Shown in pieces: positions 43,444 through 51,591 of a DNA stretch of 51,693 nt (position 1 is its first letter; the number at the start of each line of letters is the position of its first letter). The DNA is from an uncultured Duncaniella sp. (lineage in GTDB: Bacteria > Bacteroidota > Bacteroidia > Bacteroidales > Muribaculaceae). The stretch is taken from positions 1 through 51,693 of the forward strand of contig CAJTMJ010000022.1 of the NCBI GenBank assembly GCA_910577335.1. The letters are read 5' to 3'. The notes beneath the pieces were generated by a model. It saw nothing but the letters and a program-made list of their open reading frames with translations. It did not search any database and was not told the origin of the DNA. The position numbers and the translations under genes are program-made.

Positions 43444-44871
43444 ATGGGAAATCCTAAAGCTTTTCTAAATATACCCCGCAAGGAAGCGGGCTACCGTCCG
43501 GTACATGACCGTATCAATGATTATGGAGAGGTTGAGCAGACTCTCAATACTGAGGACAGACGCTTGCAGGCATCACGATGCATGGAGTGCGGTGTGCCTT
43601 TCTGCCACTGGAGCTGTCCGCTCGGAAACCGTCAGCCTGAATGGCAGGACAGATTGTATAAAAATGACATAAAGGGAGCCTATCAGCTTCTCACAATGAC
43701 CGACGATTTTCCGGAATTCACCGGACGTGTCTGTCCTGCGCTTTGCGAGAAAGGATGTGTGCTTAACAAGCAGCATGAGCCTGTGACTATCCGTGAGAAT
43801 GAGGCTGCCATAGTCGAACGTGCCTTTAACGAGGGCTATGTGTCGGCTCGTCCCCCGAAGCAGCGCACTGGTTTCCGTGTGGCTGTTGTGGGCTCGGGTC
43901 CTGCCGGTTTGGCGTGTGCCAATCAGCTCAATCGTAAGGGTCATACAGTCACCGTGTTTGAAAAAAATGAGGCGATCGGAGGTCTGCTCCGTTTTGGCAT
44001 ACCTGACTTCAAGCTTAACAAGAGTGTGATAGATCGCCGTCTTGCGCTATTGAAAGAGGAGGGCATCGAGTTCAAATGCGGTGTTAAGGTAGGCGAGGAC
44101 ATCACTGCCGAGGAGTTGCTTAAAGATTACGATGCCGTCTGCCTTGCCATGGGTGCCGAGGTGCCGAGAGATTTGAAGGTCGAGGGTCGAGACCTTAAAG
44201 GTGTGCATTTCGCATTGGAACTTTTACAGCAGCAAAATCGTGTCAACGCCGGTGCTGATATACCTAAGGATAAACGTATCTCCGCCAAGAAGAAACATGT
44301 CCTTGTGATAGGTGGCGGTGATACAGGTAGCGACTGTGTTGGCACATCCCACCGTCAGGGTGCATTGTCGGTAACTCAGATTGAGATTATGCCGAAGCCA
44401 CCTGTAGGTGACAATCCAGCCACTCCTTGGCCCTATTGGCCCGTGGTGCTAAAGACCTCAAGCAGCCATCTCGAAGGTTGCGAGCGCCGTTGGCTTCTTG
44501 ACACTCGCCGCTTCATCCCTGATGAGAATGGCAATGTCAAGGAGGTCGAAGTCGAAGAGGTTGAGTGGATCAAAGACCCTGAAACCGGACGTATGAATCT
44601 GAAACATACCGGCAATGTCGAAACTATCAAGGCTGAGCTCGTACTTCTCGCTATGGGGTTCACTAACCCCGTGGCTGAGGGTATTCTTGACCAACTCGGA
44701 GTTGAGAAAGACGCGAGAGGCAATGTTAAGGTAAATGCAAAGCAGCAGAGCAGCGTTGACAAAGTGTTTGCCGCCGGCGATGTCTCCACCGGAGCCTCAC
44801 TTGTTGTCCGTTGCATCGCCTCGGGCAGAAATGCCGCCAAAGGTATACATGAATATCTGATGAAGCAATAG
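43444..44871 (+). CDS. gltD: Glutamate synthase, small subunit
   Basis: This 475-aa flavoprotein delivers NADPH electrons to GltB. I use ATG 43444, 22 nt after the gltB stop; the frame extends further upstream only inside gltB. Two N-terminal 4Fe-4S cysteine groups lie at C46/C49/C54/C58 and C97/C101/C105. An FAD-binding GSGPAGLACA near residue 150 and a second nucleotide fold with VIGGGDTGSDCVGT are present. A C-terminal AAGD segment closes the FAD site. It is the last gene of the operon, followed by a strong terminator. Confidence 0.98.
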   Translation: MGNPKAFLNIPRKEAGYRPVHDRINDYGEVEQTLNTEDRRLQASRCMECGVPFCHWSCPLGNRQPEWQDRLYKNDIKGAYQLLTMTDDFPEFTGRVCPALCEKGCVLNKQHEPVTIRENEAAIVERAFNEGYVSARPPKQRTGFRVAVVGSGPAGLACANQLNRKGHTVTVFEKNEAIGGLLRFGIPDFKLNKSVIDRRLALLKEEGIEFKCGVKVGEDITAEELLKDYDAVCLAMGAEVPRDLKVEGRDLKGVHFALELLQQQNRVNAGADIPKDKRISAKKKHVLVIGGGDTGSDCVGTSHRQGALSVTQIEIMPKPPVGDNPATPWPYWPVVLKTSSSHLEGCERRWLLDTRRFIPDENGNVKEVEVEEVEWIKDPETGRMNLKHTGNVETIKAELVLLAMGFTNPVAEGILDQLGVEKDARGNVKVNAKQQSSVDKVFAAGDVSTGASLVVRCIASGRNAAKGIHEYLMKQ

Positions 44872-44913
44872 TTAGAATCACATAGCACTAAGGACACGCA
44901 TAGTACTGACATG

Positions 44914-44969
44914 CTAATCCCATCCGCAGGAATTTCGTTGCATAGGTTCCTGTGGATGGGATTAGTTTA
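44914..44969 (+). terminator. Terminator of the amt-gltBD operon
   Basis: A 19-bp stem (44914-44932 with 44947-44965), perfect except for one G-U pair, closes a 14-nt loop and is followed by TTTA. It lies 43 nt after the gltD stop. Confidence 0.85.
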
Positions 44970-44974
44970 TTGGA

Positions 44975-45030
44975 GGCTGTTGCAAAATGAGGTTTTGTCC
45001 TCGATGTAGGGATGCTCCCACGGAGCATCC
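44975..45030. repeat. Possible transposon-end remnant plus 9-bp hairpin
   Basis: GGCTGTTGCAAAA (44975-44987) resembles ends I associate with Bacteroidetes insertion sequences. A perfect 9-bp hairpin GGATGCTCC/GGAGCATCC (45010-45018 with 45022-45030, 3-nt loop) follows. No transposase gene or matching second end is visible, so this is a weak call. Confidence 0.25.
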
Positions 45031-45113
45031 GAGAGCAGAACGGCTTATTTACAGTATGTTCGATACATTTTGTTATGGCTGCATTTTTATTTAATTTCCG
45101 CTCCTGAAATCAC

Positions 45114-45380
45114 TTATCTCCTTTTGCTGATATACTCTTTGTTTACTCGATATACAAGCACTCCAGATAGAACAGCGAAGATAATTGCGAATAGTCCGGC
45201 GAAACCTTTCAAAAGCAGTGTGCATTGAGAGGAAAGTTGCCCGCTCCATATCAATATAGTGAACAAGAGGACTATACTGATTGAGATAGCAATGATTGCG
45301 CCGTATTTTAATTTTCTATTAGTCGGTTTATTGTATAGTTTATTTAATTCATCACGTGAACCAATTTCAATCATTCCCAT
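45114..45380 (-). CDS. Unrecognised small membrane protein
   Basis: From ATG 45380 this is 88 aa; the frame opens two codons earlier only with TTG. A basic cytosolic N-terminus of about 25 residues is followed by two membrane helices (about 26-46 and 55-77) and a short basic tail. I do not recognise a family. It stands alone on the minus strand between the gltBD terminator and a divergent orphan gene, in an AT-rich patch that looks accessory. A -7-like TAATTTTG on the minus strand (45604-45597) is too far upstream to be a confident promoter. It may be a real small gene, but coding evidence is only its length and membrane pattern. Confidence 0.5.
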   Translation of the reverse strand: MGMIEIGSRDELNKLYNKPTNRKLKYGAIIAISISIVLLFTILIWSGQLSSQCTLLLKGFAGLFAIIFAVLSGVLVYRVNKEYISKRR

Positions 45381-45676
45381 AAGCAATAAGTTTTGATATT
45401 GAACTGATTTAGCGATTATGCAGATAGCATTTGTAACTTCCGTCCATTTATTTTGTGAGAGTTTAAATGCGTTCAGCCCTGCCTGCCGTCTAAACCCCTC
45501 GAATTCGGCGGGTTTAAGATTTGTATAGTAAAGCTGTTACTGGTATTTTGAACTGTAATTTTTGCCATTGGTCTATCATCGCTTTAATGCTATATGCAAA
45601 ATTACTAATTTTAGCGGGCATATAAAATATTCCGTTGATTTTGACTTTTTCGCACTATTTGGGCGATTTCGTGTAT

Positions 45677-45684
45677 TATCTTTG
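45677..45684 (+). promoter_or_regulatory. -7 box before the 161-aa orphan
   Basis: TATCTTTG matches TAnnTTTG and lies 51 nt before the start at 45736. A TTTG at 45658-45661 is only 15 nt away. The rest of the 45381-45735 gap holds a short inverted repeat TAAACCC/GGGTTTA (45491-45497 with 45510-45516) and nothing else that I can support. Confidence 0.4.
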
Positions 45685-45735
45685 CCGAAAAATAGATTGA
45701 TCTAAATCGTTTCTAAACCTGTAACATCCAAAACT

Positions 45736-46221
45736 ATGGCAAATAAACACAAATATCGCATTTCAAATGCCGCCCTCGGGAAAATCATCGTGGATATTAT
45801 CGAGAGAACCCGTTCTACCGAGATTTCAAAAGAACAGTTTCACGACACCGTGTTTGCAGCATACAATTACATCGAGTCCGAAAGCCTCCCAGCAGAGGAT
45901 GCCGATATCAACCCCAATATATGGGCAGAGATAAAGGAACGCATTGACGTGTCGGCAAAGCGTTCTGCCGCTGCACGTGAACGAGCGGAATTACGGCGCA
46001 AAAACCGTGGACTCATAGCAGCAGCCGGTTTGCCTGTCGTCGAAAAATCAAAAATTGTTTTGCCCCCGGCATCAGAAATCTCCGATTATCACCGTGAATT
46101 CCTGCAACTCGAACGTGACAAGTTCGATTTGGAACGGGAAAAATACCAACGAGATCTGGCGAAAGAGAAACGAATGGCAGAGGATACCAGAAGGTATCTG
46201 CAAAGTTTAGGAATGGGATAA
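45736..46221 (+). CDS. Unrecognised 161-aa protein with C-terminal coiled coil
   Basis: This soluble, highly charged protein has a helical N-terminal part (about 1-45, including NAALGKIIVDIIERTRST). A middle rich in Arg/Ala/Glu (74-93) is followed by a Pro-containing hinge near 99-113, then a strongly charged helix (about 116-155, heptad-like EFLQLERDKFDLEREKYQ). No signal peptide or membrane helix is seen. I know no family. Its stop is 7 nt from the convergent hisIE stop, so no terminator lies between. Placement next to another orphan and a possible transposon-end remnant suggests acquired DNA. A DNA- or RNA-associated role is possible from the basic helix, but unproven. Confidence 0.65.
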   Translation: MANKHKYRISNAALGKIIVDIIERTRSTEISKEQFHDTVFAAYNYIESESLPAEDADINPNIWAEIKERIDVSAKRSAAARERAELRRKNRGLIAAAGLPVVEKSKIVLPPASEISDYHREFLQLERDKFDLEREKYQRDLAKEKRMAEDTRRYLQSLGMG

Positions 46222-46228
46222 CCTTATG

Positions 46229-46828
46229 CTATGAGTGTCGGCGCAAAAGTTCCTTTTCAAGCTGAGGCAGACTGATACCCATCTGTTCTATAAGCACTAA
46301 TAGATGGTAGATGAGGTCGCAGGCTTCGTAAGTGAAACGGTCTCGGTTCCCGTCAACCGCCTCAACAACCGATTCAACCGCCTCTTCCCCGACTTTCTGA
46401 GCAATCTTCTTCACACCTTTTATGAATAAGCGTGTGGTATAGCTGTTTTCAGGCATTTCCTCGTGCCTACGTGCTATAAGTGCTGAGAGCGAACGGATGA
46501 AGCCTTCCTCTGCCGGTAAGTCGAAACATGAAACAGTCCCTCTATGGCAAGTGGGACCATGTGGATGCACCTTTATTAATAAGGTGTCATCATCGCAGTC
46601 ACGATACATTTCAACTACATCAAGGTAATTGCCGCTTGTCTCACCTTTGGTCCAAAGCTGGTTTCTGGTACGTGAGTAGAATGTGACACGGCGTGTCTCC
46701 ACTGTTTTGTCGAATGCTTCTCGGTTCATGTAGCCGAGCATAAGCACTCGGAGTGTTACTGCGTCTTGTATTATAACAGGAAGAAGTTGATCAGCGCATT
46801 TGCTGAGGTTGAAGTCTGAAAATGTCAT
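46229..46828 (-). CDS. hisI: Bifunctional phosphoribosyl-AMP cyclohydrolase / phosphoribosyl-ATP pyrophosphohydrolase
   Basis: This 199-aa cytosolic enzyme performs the second and third steps of histidine synthesis. The N-terminal HisI domain (about 1-108) has MLGYMNREAFDKT, FYSRTRNQLWTKGETSGN and the zinc-site segment with C-D-D-D and H-P-H-G-P-T-C-H. The C-terminal HisE domain (about 112-199) has SYTTRLF and KVGEEAVESVVEA with the MazG-like acidic helix. It follows hisF by 31 nt on the same strand. The other his genes are not in the window. Confidence 0.98.
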   Translation of the reverse strand: MTFSDFNLSKCADQLLPVIIQDAVTLRVLMLGYMNREAFDKTVETRRVTFYSRTRNQLWTKGETSGNYLDVVEMYRDCDDDTLLIKVHPHGPTCHRGTVSCFDLPAEEGFIRSLSALIARRHEEMPENSYTTRLFIKGVKKIAQKVGEEAVESVVEAVDGNRDRFTYEACDLIYHLLVLIEQMGISLPQLEKELLRRHS

Positions 46829-46859
46829 TATGAAATGTTATGTAGGGATAAGATAGGGG

Positions 46860-47615
46860 TTATAAGCGTACCGGAATATTGAGTGCCGAAAGCTGACGCT
46901 TAAGTTCGGGTATCGTGATCTCACCGTAATGGAAGATTGATGCGGCGAGGGCGGCATCGGCGTGACCGGTGGTAAGCACATCCGCTATATCCTTTACCGA
47001 GCCGGCTCCACCTGAAGCTATGATGGGTATTGAGACAGTTTCAGCGAGTTTAGCGAATGTGTCACAGGGGTATCCTTCACGGGTTCCGTCATGGTTCATG
47101 GATGTGAACATGATTTCGCCGGCACCCATCTCTTGCGATAGTTTTGCCCATGAGAACAGCTCTCGGTCACTTAATTTGCTTCCGCCGTGAGTGGTGACAT
47201 GCCATACGCCCTCACTTAGCTTGGCGTCGATGGCTACAACCACGAACTGGCTCCCATATCGTGAAGCTATCTCATTGATGAGCTCTGGACGGCGCACAGC
47301 CGATGAATTTATTGTGATTTTGTCGGCTCCTGCATCAAGCAGACGCGAGGCATCGTCAAGTGATGCGATACCTCCACCCACGGTGAAGGGGATGTTAAGT
47401 CGGTCGGCTATACGGCTCACGAGTTTTGCGAACGTGGATCGCTCTTCAAGAGTGGCGCTTATGTCGAGAAATACGAGTTCGTCAGCTCCATCTTTGGCAT
47501 ATTTGGCTCCAAGTTCCACAGGATCACCGACATCGGTCAGCCCTACGAAATTGATACCTTTTACTGTTCTGCCGTTTTTGACGTCAAGACATGGAATGAT
47601 ACGCTTAGCAAGCAT
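46860..47615 (-). CDS. hisF: Imidazole glycerol phosphate synthase, cyclase subunit
   Basis: This 251-aa TIM-barrel enzyme forms imidazole glycerol phosphate and AICAR from PRFAR and ammonia supplied by HisH. The catalytic acids D11 (IIPCLDVKNGR) and D130 (VVVAIDAK) and both phosphate-binding ends (GGGIASLDDA, ASGGAGS) are present. Length is normal. It leads a hisF-hisIE pair. hisH and hisA, often just upstream, are absent here; a different transcription unit lies 5' of it. Confidence 0.98.
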   Translation of the reverse strand: MLAKRIIPCLDVKNGRTVKGINFVGLTDVGDPVELGAKYAKDGADELVFLDISATLEERSTFAKLVSRIADRLNIPFTVGGGIASLDDASRLLDAGADKITINSSAVRRPELINEIASRYGSQFVVVAIDAKLSEGVWHVTTHGGSKLSDRELFSWAKLSQEMGAGEIMFTSMNHDGTREGYPCDTFAKLAETVSIPIIASGGAGSVKDIADVLTTGHADAALAASIFHYGEITIPELKRQLSALNIPVRL

Positions 47616-47689
47616 GGTGGAAACTTTACATTATGAGCTGATTTAAACTTTTTATAAAAAGAGTAAACCAAATTCTATTATATAATGTG

Positions 47690-47697
47690 CAAATTTA
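47690..47697 (-). promoter_or_regulatory. -7 box before hisF-hisIE
   Basis: On the minus strand TAAATTTG matches TAnnTTTG, 75 nt upstream of hisF. No TTG occurs at the expected -33 position. Confidence 0.4.
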
Positions 47698-47830
47698 GGC
47701 AAAATTTTCATTGGAATGTTACTTGTGCGGTAAAAAGTCTTAGAAATGTTAAATAGGGGAGGAAAATGCTACAATATTTTGTATTTTTTTGCTAAATATT
47801 ATACGTTGGCAAAAAAAAGACTAAAAAAAG

Positions 47831-47861
47831 TTTGGTATGTTATTTTTTTGTTTTACCTTTG
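47831..47861 (+). promoter_or_regulatory. Perfect consensus promoter of the small lipoprotein gene
   Basis: TTTG (47831-47834), exactly 19 nt, then TACCTTTG (47854-47861). This is the best match to the Bacteroidetes promoter consensus in the window, suggesting high expression. The leader is about 40 nt. Confidence 0.75.
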
Positions 47862-47909
47862 TGGCGTTTTTGAAGCTTAAAATTGTTTTATAAATTAATC
47901 AAAAAGAAA

Positions 47910-48113
47910 ATGAAAAAGTTAGTTTTATTACTCGCTGTAGTTTTCAGCGCATCACTTTTCTCTTGTGGTTCTTCTGACAAGGCTGCTCAGGCTGCTGACA
48001 CTGTAGCTGTTGAAGAAGTAGCTGTTGAAGAAGTTGTAGCCGTTGACACTACTGCTGCTCCTGCTGACTCTGTAGCTGCTCCCGCTGATTCTGCTGCTGT
48101 AGTTGCCGAATAA
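47910..48113 (+). CDS. Tiny repetitive Ala/Val/Glu/Asp-rich lipoprotein
   Basis: From ATG 47910 this is 67 aa; a start at 47883 would add nine residues ahead of a normal lipoprotein signal and is less likely. The signal MKKLVLLLAVVFSASLFSC ends at lipobox Cys19. The mature 49 residues are almost only Ala, Val, Glu, Asp, Ser, Pro and Thr. They are built from repeats: VAVEE twice (15-bp exact tandem repeat, 48003-48032) and APADS(V/A)A twice (21-bp units, 48057-48098). No Lys or Arg occurs after the first few mature residues, so it is very acidic. Probably disordered and surface- or periplasm-exposed. It has its own promoter and terminator. No family is recognised. Confidence 0.82.
   Translation: MKKLVLLLAVVFSASLFSCGSSDKAAQAADTVAVEEVAVEEVVAVDTTAAPADSVAAPADSAAVVAE
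48003..48098 (+). repeat. In-frame tandem repeats inside the small lipoprotein gene
   Basis: Two exact 15-bp copies (48003-48017 and 48018-48032) and two imperfect 21-bp copies (48057-48077 and 48078-48098, differing at a few, mostly third, codon positions). Both unit lengths are multiples of three, so copy-number changes would keep the frame. Confidence 0.8.
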
Positions 48114-48150
48114 TTTCAGTGCGAGGCGTCTAAAACGCAAAGAAAAAATC

Positions 48151-48192
48151 AAGCTGATTGCTCGTAATATGAGCGACCAGCTTCTTTTTTTG
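48151..48192 (+). terminator. Terminator of the small lipoprotein gene
   Basis: A 13-position stem (48151-48163 with 48171-48183, one A-C mismatch and one T-G pair) closes a 7-nt loop and is followed by a T-rich run to 48191. It lies 37 nt past the stop. Confidence 0.8.
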
Positions 48193-48220
48193 TGTCAATA
48201 TGTGGGGTTTATGGGACAAT

Positions 48221-48254
48221 AAATAGGCTGGAGTGGTTCTTTTAGCCTATTTTT
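48221..48254 (+). terminator. Second hairpin upstream of dusB
   Basis: A perfect 9-bp stem AAATAGGCT/AGCCTATTT (48221-48229 with 48244-48252), 14-nt loop, ending in T5. It may be a backup terminator for the lipoprotein gene. Confidence 0.5.
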
Positions 48255-48311
48255 AAGCTAAAATGGATATTTTTGTATAGGGAAATACTAAGAGCGTTGG
48301 AATATTTTTCA

Positions 48312-48319
48312 TAATTTTG
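48312..48319 (+). promoter_or_regulatory. -7 box before dusB
   Basis: TAATTTTG matches TAnnTTTG and lies 53 nt before the dusB start. A second match, TATTTTTG, is at 48268-48275. Neither has a TTG at the right -33 distance. Confidence 0.35.
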
Positions 48320-48372
48320 TAAACCAAAGTGCCAATTTATAAACCAACAACACCACAGCAATCCGATAAGCA

Positions 48373-49368
48373 ATGAAAATAGGGAGTATAGACCTTGGAA
48401 AACGACCTGTGATGCTTGCCCCGATGGAGGATGTCACTGATCGTTCGTTCCGCTTGATCTGTAAGGAGCAAGGGGCATCTATGGTGTATACGGAATTTGT
48501 GAGCGCTGACGCTTTGATCAGGGATATTCCTGCCACCACAAGGAAGCTTGCCATCGATCCCGGAGAACGTCCTACCGCCATTCAGATATACGGGCGTGAG
48601 GTGGAGCCGATGGTCGAGGCTGCGAAAATAGTTGAAAGTGCCAATCCTGATATAATAGATATAAATTTCGGCTGTCCCGTCAAAAAGGTGGCTGGAAAGG
48701 GTGCGGGTGCAGGTATGCTCCGTGATATCCCTAAGATGCTTGAAATCACAAAAGCAGTGGTCAATGCCGTGAAACTCCCCGTGACAGTCAAAACCCGTCT
48801 TGGGTGGGATCATGAGTCAAAAATAATTGTGACTCTCGCCGAGCAGCTTCAGGATTGCGGAATACAGGCTCTAACTGTGCATGGCAGAACCCGTTCGCAG
48901 ATGTACACCGGTTCGGCTGACTGGCAGATGATAGCTAAAGTCAAGGAGAATCCCCGGCTTACCATCCCGTTGATAGGGAATGGCGACATAACCACACCCG
49001 AACTCGCCCGTGACGCATTTGAAAAATATGGTGTCGACGGTGTGATGGTGGGTCGTGCGTCAATTGGCGCCCCTTGGATATTCAAGGAGATCCGCAGCTT
49101 CATTGATGGCGATGATGTCGCTACTGTAACGGTTCATGAAAAGTTCGAGCTTCTGCGCCGTCAGATACGAGAGAGTGTGGATCGAATAGATGAATACAGG
49201 GGGATACTTCATATCAGACGGCATCTTGCCGCATCACCCTTGTTTAAAGGTATATCTCATTTCCGGGAAACCCGTATAGAGATGCTTCGTGCATCGCATC
49301 TGGATGACCTTATGGAAATATTAGGAAAGATTGAGGAATTAATATTGTCAAATCAACAAACACTATAA
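48373..49368 (+). CDS. dusB: tRNA-dihydrouridine synthase
   Basis: This 331-aa flavoenzyme reduces uridine to dihydrouridine in tRNA D loops. The FMN-barrel opening MLAPMEDVTDRSFR, the catalytic Cys101 in NFGCPVKKV, TVKTRLGW, LTVHGRTR and the GRASIGAPW phosphate site are all present. A helical C-terminal domain follows from about 245. The DusB subgroup is the best fit by pattern. It begins a unit with a GIN-domain gene 5 nt downstream. Confidence 0.96.
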   Translation: MKIGSIDLGKRPVMLAPMEDVTDRSFRLICKEQGASMVYTEFVSADALIRDIPATTRKLAIDPGERPTAIQIYGREVEPMVEAAKIVESANPDIIDINFGCPVKKVAGKGAGAGMLRDIPKMLEITKAVVNAVKLPVTVKTRLGWDHESKIIVTLAEQLQDCGIQALTVHGRTRSQMYTGSADWQMIAKVKENPRLTIPLIGNGDITTPELARDAFEKYGVDGVMVGRASIGAPWIFKEIRSFIDGDDVATVTVHEKFELLRRQIRESVDRIDEYRGILHIRRHLAASPLFKGISHFRETRIEMLRASHLDDLMEILGKIEELILSNQQTL

Positions 49369-49373
49369 AGATT

Positions 49374-50066
49374 ATGAAATTTATATTGACACCAATTATA
49401 GCCCTGATCTGCGGTGTTGCGGCATACGGGCAGAATCTTACAAAATATGAATTGAAAGTAGGCGAATTTAACGAGCTGAAGGTCGTGGATGGTATCAATG
49501 TGGATTACAAATGCAACAATGATTCCGCAGGACTTGCCGTGTTTACCTCATTGCCTGAGAAAGCCTCTGCGTTTATATTCAATAATAAGAAGGGTAAACT
49601 TTCCATGCAGATTTCCACTGAGAGTGTCGGGATGAAAGATATGCCTACCGTGACAGTGTATTCAAAATATCTCACCAAAGTCGAAAATTCGGGCGATTCC
49701 ACTGTGAGAGTGCTGTCGGTTGCTAAGGGTCCGAAGTTCGCAGCCACACTGATGGGTAACGGTCGTTTGGCTATCAGAAATATTGAGATGGTGGAGGTGA
49801 ATGGAAAAATCGCTACCGGTAACGGCACACTTGTGCTTGATGGGAGTTGTGAAAAAGCGAACTACACCTTCATGGGTACCGGTGTGATTCAGGCTGACGG
49901 TATGAAAGCTGAACTGGTGTCAGTGAAAGCGAGCGGCACCGGTTCTATCGGCGTATGGGCTGTGTCTAAGCTTTCCATCATGGGTGCCGGTTCTACCAAA
50001 GTATATTATAAGGGAAATCCTGAAATCAAAAATCGTTCGGTTGGTATAAAGGCTACGCAGATGTAG
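49374..50066 (+). CDS. GIN-domain (DUF2807) exported protein
   Basis: This 230-aa protein has a signal peptide (about 1-19, ending AAYGQ). The domain matches DUF2807, called GIN or head-GIN after its repeated short motifs: GNGRLAI, GNGTLVLDG, GTGVIQADG, GTGSIGVWA and GAGSTKVYY at about 20-residue spacing. These form a right-handed beta-helix-like stack. The family is described as putative adhesin; function is unproven. It starts 5 nt after dusB, so it is co-transcribed, and a flippase gene follows after 32 nt. Confidence 0.88.
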   Translation: MKFILTPIIALICGVAAYGQNLTKYELKVGEFNELKVVDGINVDYKCNNDSAGLAVFTSLPEKASAFIFNNKKGKLSMQISTESVGMKDMPTVTVYSKYLTKVENSGDSTVRVLSVAKGPKFAATLMGNGRLAIRNIEMVEVNGKIATGNGTLVLDGSCEKANYTFMGTGVIQADGMKAELVSVKASGTGSIGVWAVSKLSIMGAGSTKVYYKGNPEIKNRSVGIKATQM

Positions 50067-50098
50067 GCTGGATTGACAACGGTTTAAGCCGGGGATAG

Positions 50099-51571
50099 AT
50101 GGAGGATCTGAAATTAACCGTAGCACGCACTATAAAATGGAATGTTATAGACCGTGTGGCGTCGCAGCTGCTTTATGCTGTGACGGGCATAGTGCTTGCT
50201 AATAAACTCACGGAGGAGGATTTCGGTCTCGTCGGGGTGATACTGATATTTCAGGCTTTCGCCTCGCTGTTTGTTGACAGCGGATTCTCCTCTGCCCTCA
50301 TACAACGGAAATCTCCCACAAGGCTCGACTACTCCACGGTGTTGTGGTTTAATCTCGGGGTGGCTACAGTGATTTATGTGGTGCTGTTTTTATGTGCCCC
50401 TCTTATTGCCGACATATTCCAAGGTGATGAGCGGTTGGTGCCACTCTCACGTGTTATGTTCCTGTCGTTCATCATCAATGCTTCCGCCATAGTCCAGACC
50501 AACAGGCTGATGAAGAAGATGAATGTGAAAATGTTGGCGGTCAGCAATAGTGCGGGGCTTATAGTGAGTGCCGTTGTTGGAATTTATCTTGCGGTAGCAG
50601 GGTGGGGACCATGGGCAATCGTCTGGCAGACTATAACACTTGCATCTGTCAAATCTTTGATTTTATGGTTCACAAGCGGTTGGACTCCGTTGTGGCAATT
50701 CTCATGGGGTGTCCTCGGTGGGTTCTTCAAAGTTGGCTCCGGGCTGATGTTCAGCTCATTCCTAAACACCGTATTTCAAAACATATACTCCTTTTTCATC
50801 GGCTATAAGGTGGGCTATGCTCCGTTGGGTTACTACACGCAGGCTGACAAGTGGAGCAAGATGGGGATAATGTCGCTGACACAGGCATTCACCGCCTCAT
50901 TCCTGCCATTGCTTTCCGAGGTTCAGGACGAACCTGAGCGATATGCGAGGATATGCGGAAAGACTCATCGTTTTACCTCCTATCTGCTTTTTCCGGCAAT
51001 GGGGCTGCTGATAGTCATGGCTACGCCTATATTTCATACGCTCTTCGGGCAGAAATGGGATCCGTCAATCATCTTGTTTCAGATTTTGCTGTTCAGGGGT
51101 ATATTCATGGTGCTGTCGTTGCAGTATAACAACTACATAATCTCCCTTGGCAAGTCAAAACTGTTGGTTGTAACCGAAGTTATCCGTGATGGAGTGGCTG
51201 CGCTTGCCATAATACTGACATTGCCTTATATCGGGCTAAGCACACCTGATAATATTGTGAAGGGTGTGGAAATTTTGCTTTTCGGACAGCTTGCCGCTGC
51301 CATAGTCACATGGGTTGTCTCATTGTGGTTTGTGATTCGTCTGACCCATAGGTCGCTGTTCGCATATCTTGCCGATATAGCCCCCTACGCAGCGCAGACG
51401 GCTGTATTCGCATTGCCTTGCATTATGATTTCACGTTTGGATATGGCTCCGTTGGCTATATGTATACTTCAGGCTTTGACTTTTGCCGTCCTTTATCTTG
51501 GGATAAATTACTTGATGAAGTCACGGATCCAGCAGGATGTCATGGATTACTTTACAAAAAAATCCCGTTAA
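50099..51571 (+). CDS. Wzx-type polysaccharide/lipid-linked oligosaccharide flippase
   Basis: This 490-aa inner-membrane protein has about 12-14 helices and the MOP-superfamily pattern: the N-terminal amphipathic segment TIKWNVIDRVASQLL, helix pairs with LTEEDFGLVGVILIF and FASLFVDSGFSSALIQRK. It belongs with lipopolysaccharide or capsule repeat-unit flippases that turn undecaprenyl-linked glycans to the periplasm. No glycosyltransferase genes are in view; the cluster may continue past the window end or this may be a lone copy. It ends the dusB unit. Confidence 0.92.
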   Translation: MEDLKLTVARTIKWNVIDRVASQLLYAVTGIVLANKLTEEDFGLVGVILIFQAFASLFVDSGFSSALIQRKSPTRLDYSTVLWFNLGVATVIYVVLFLCAPLIADIFQGDERLVPLSRVMFLSFIINASAIVQTNRLMKKMNVKMLAVSNSAGLIVSAVVGIYLAVAGWGPWAIVWQTITLASVKSLILWFTSGWTPLWQFSWGVLGGFFKVGSGLMFSSFLNTVFQNIYSFFIGYKVGYAPLGYYTQADKWSKMGIMSLTQAFTASFLPLLSEVQDEPERYARICGKTHRFTSYLLFPAMGLLIVMATPIFHTLFGQKWDPSIILFQILLFRGIFMVLSLQYNNYIISLGKSKLLVVTEVIRDGVAALAIILTLPYIGLSTPDNIVKGVEILLFGQLAAAIVTWVVSLWFVIRLTHRSLFAYLADIAPYAAQTAVFALPCIMISRLDMAPLAICILQALTFAVLYLGINYLMKSRIQQDVMDYFTKKSR

Positions 51572-51591
51572 GCTTGCGCCTAACAGGATTT
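51560..51591 (+). terminator. Hairpin overlapping the flippase stop
   Basis: An 11-position stem (51560-51570 with 51581-51591, one C-A mismatch) closes a 10-nt loop and overlaps the stop codon. No long T-run follows directly, so it is a weak terminator call. The remaining 100 nt to the window end show no supportable gene. Confidence 0.4.
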
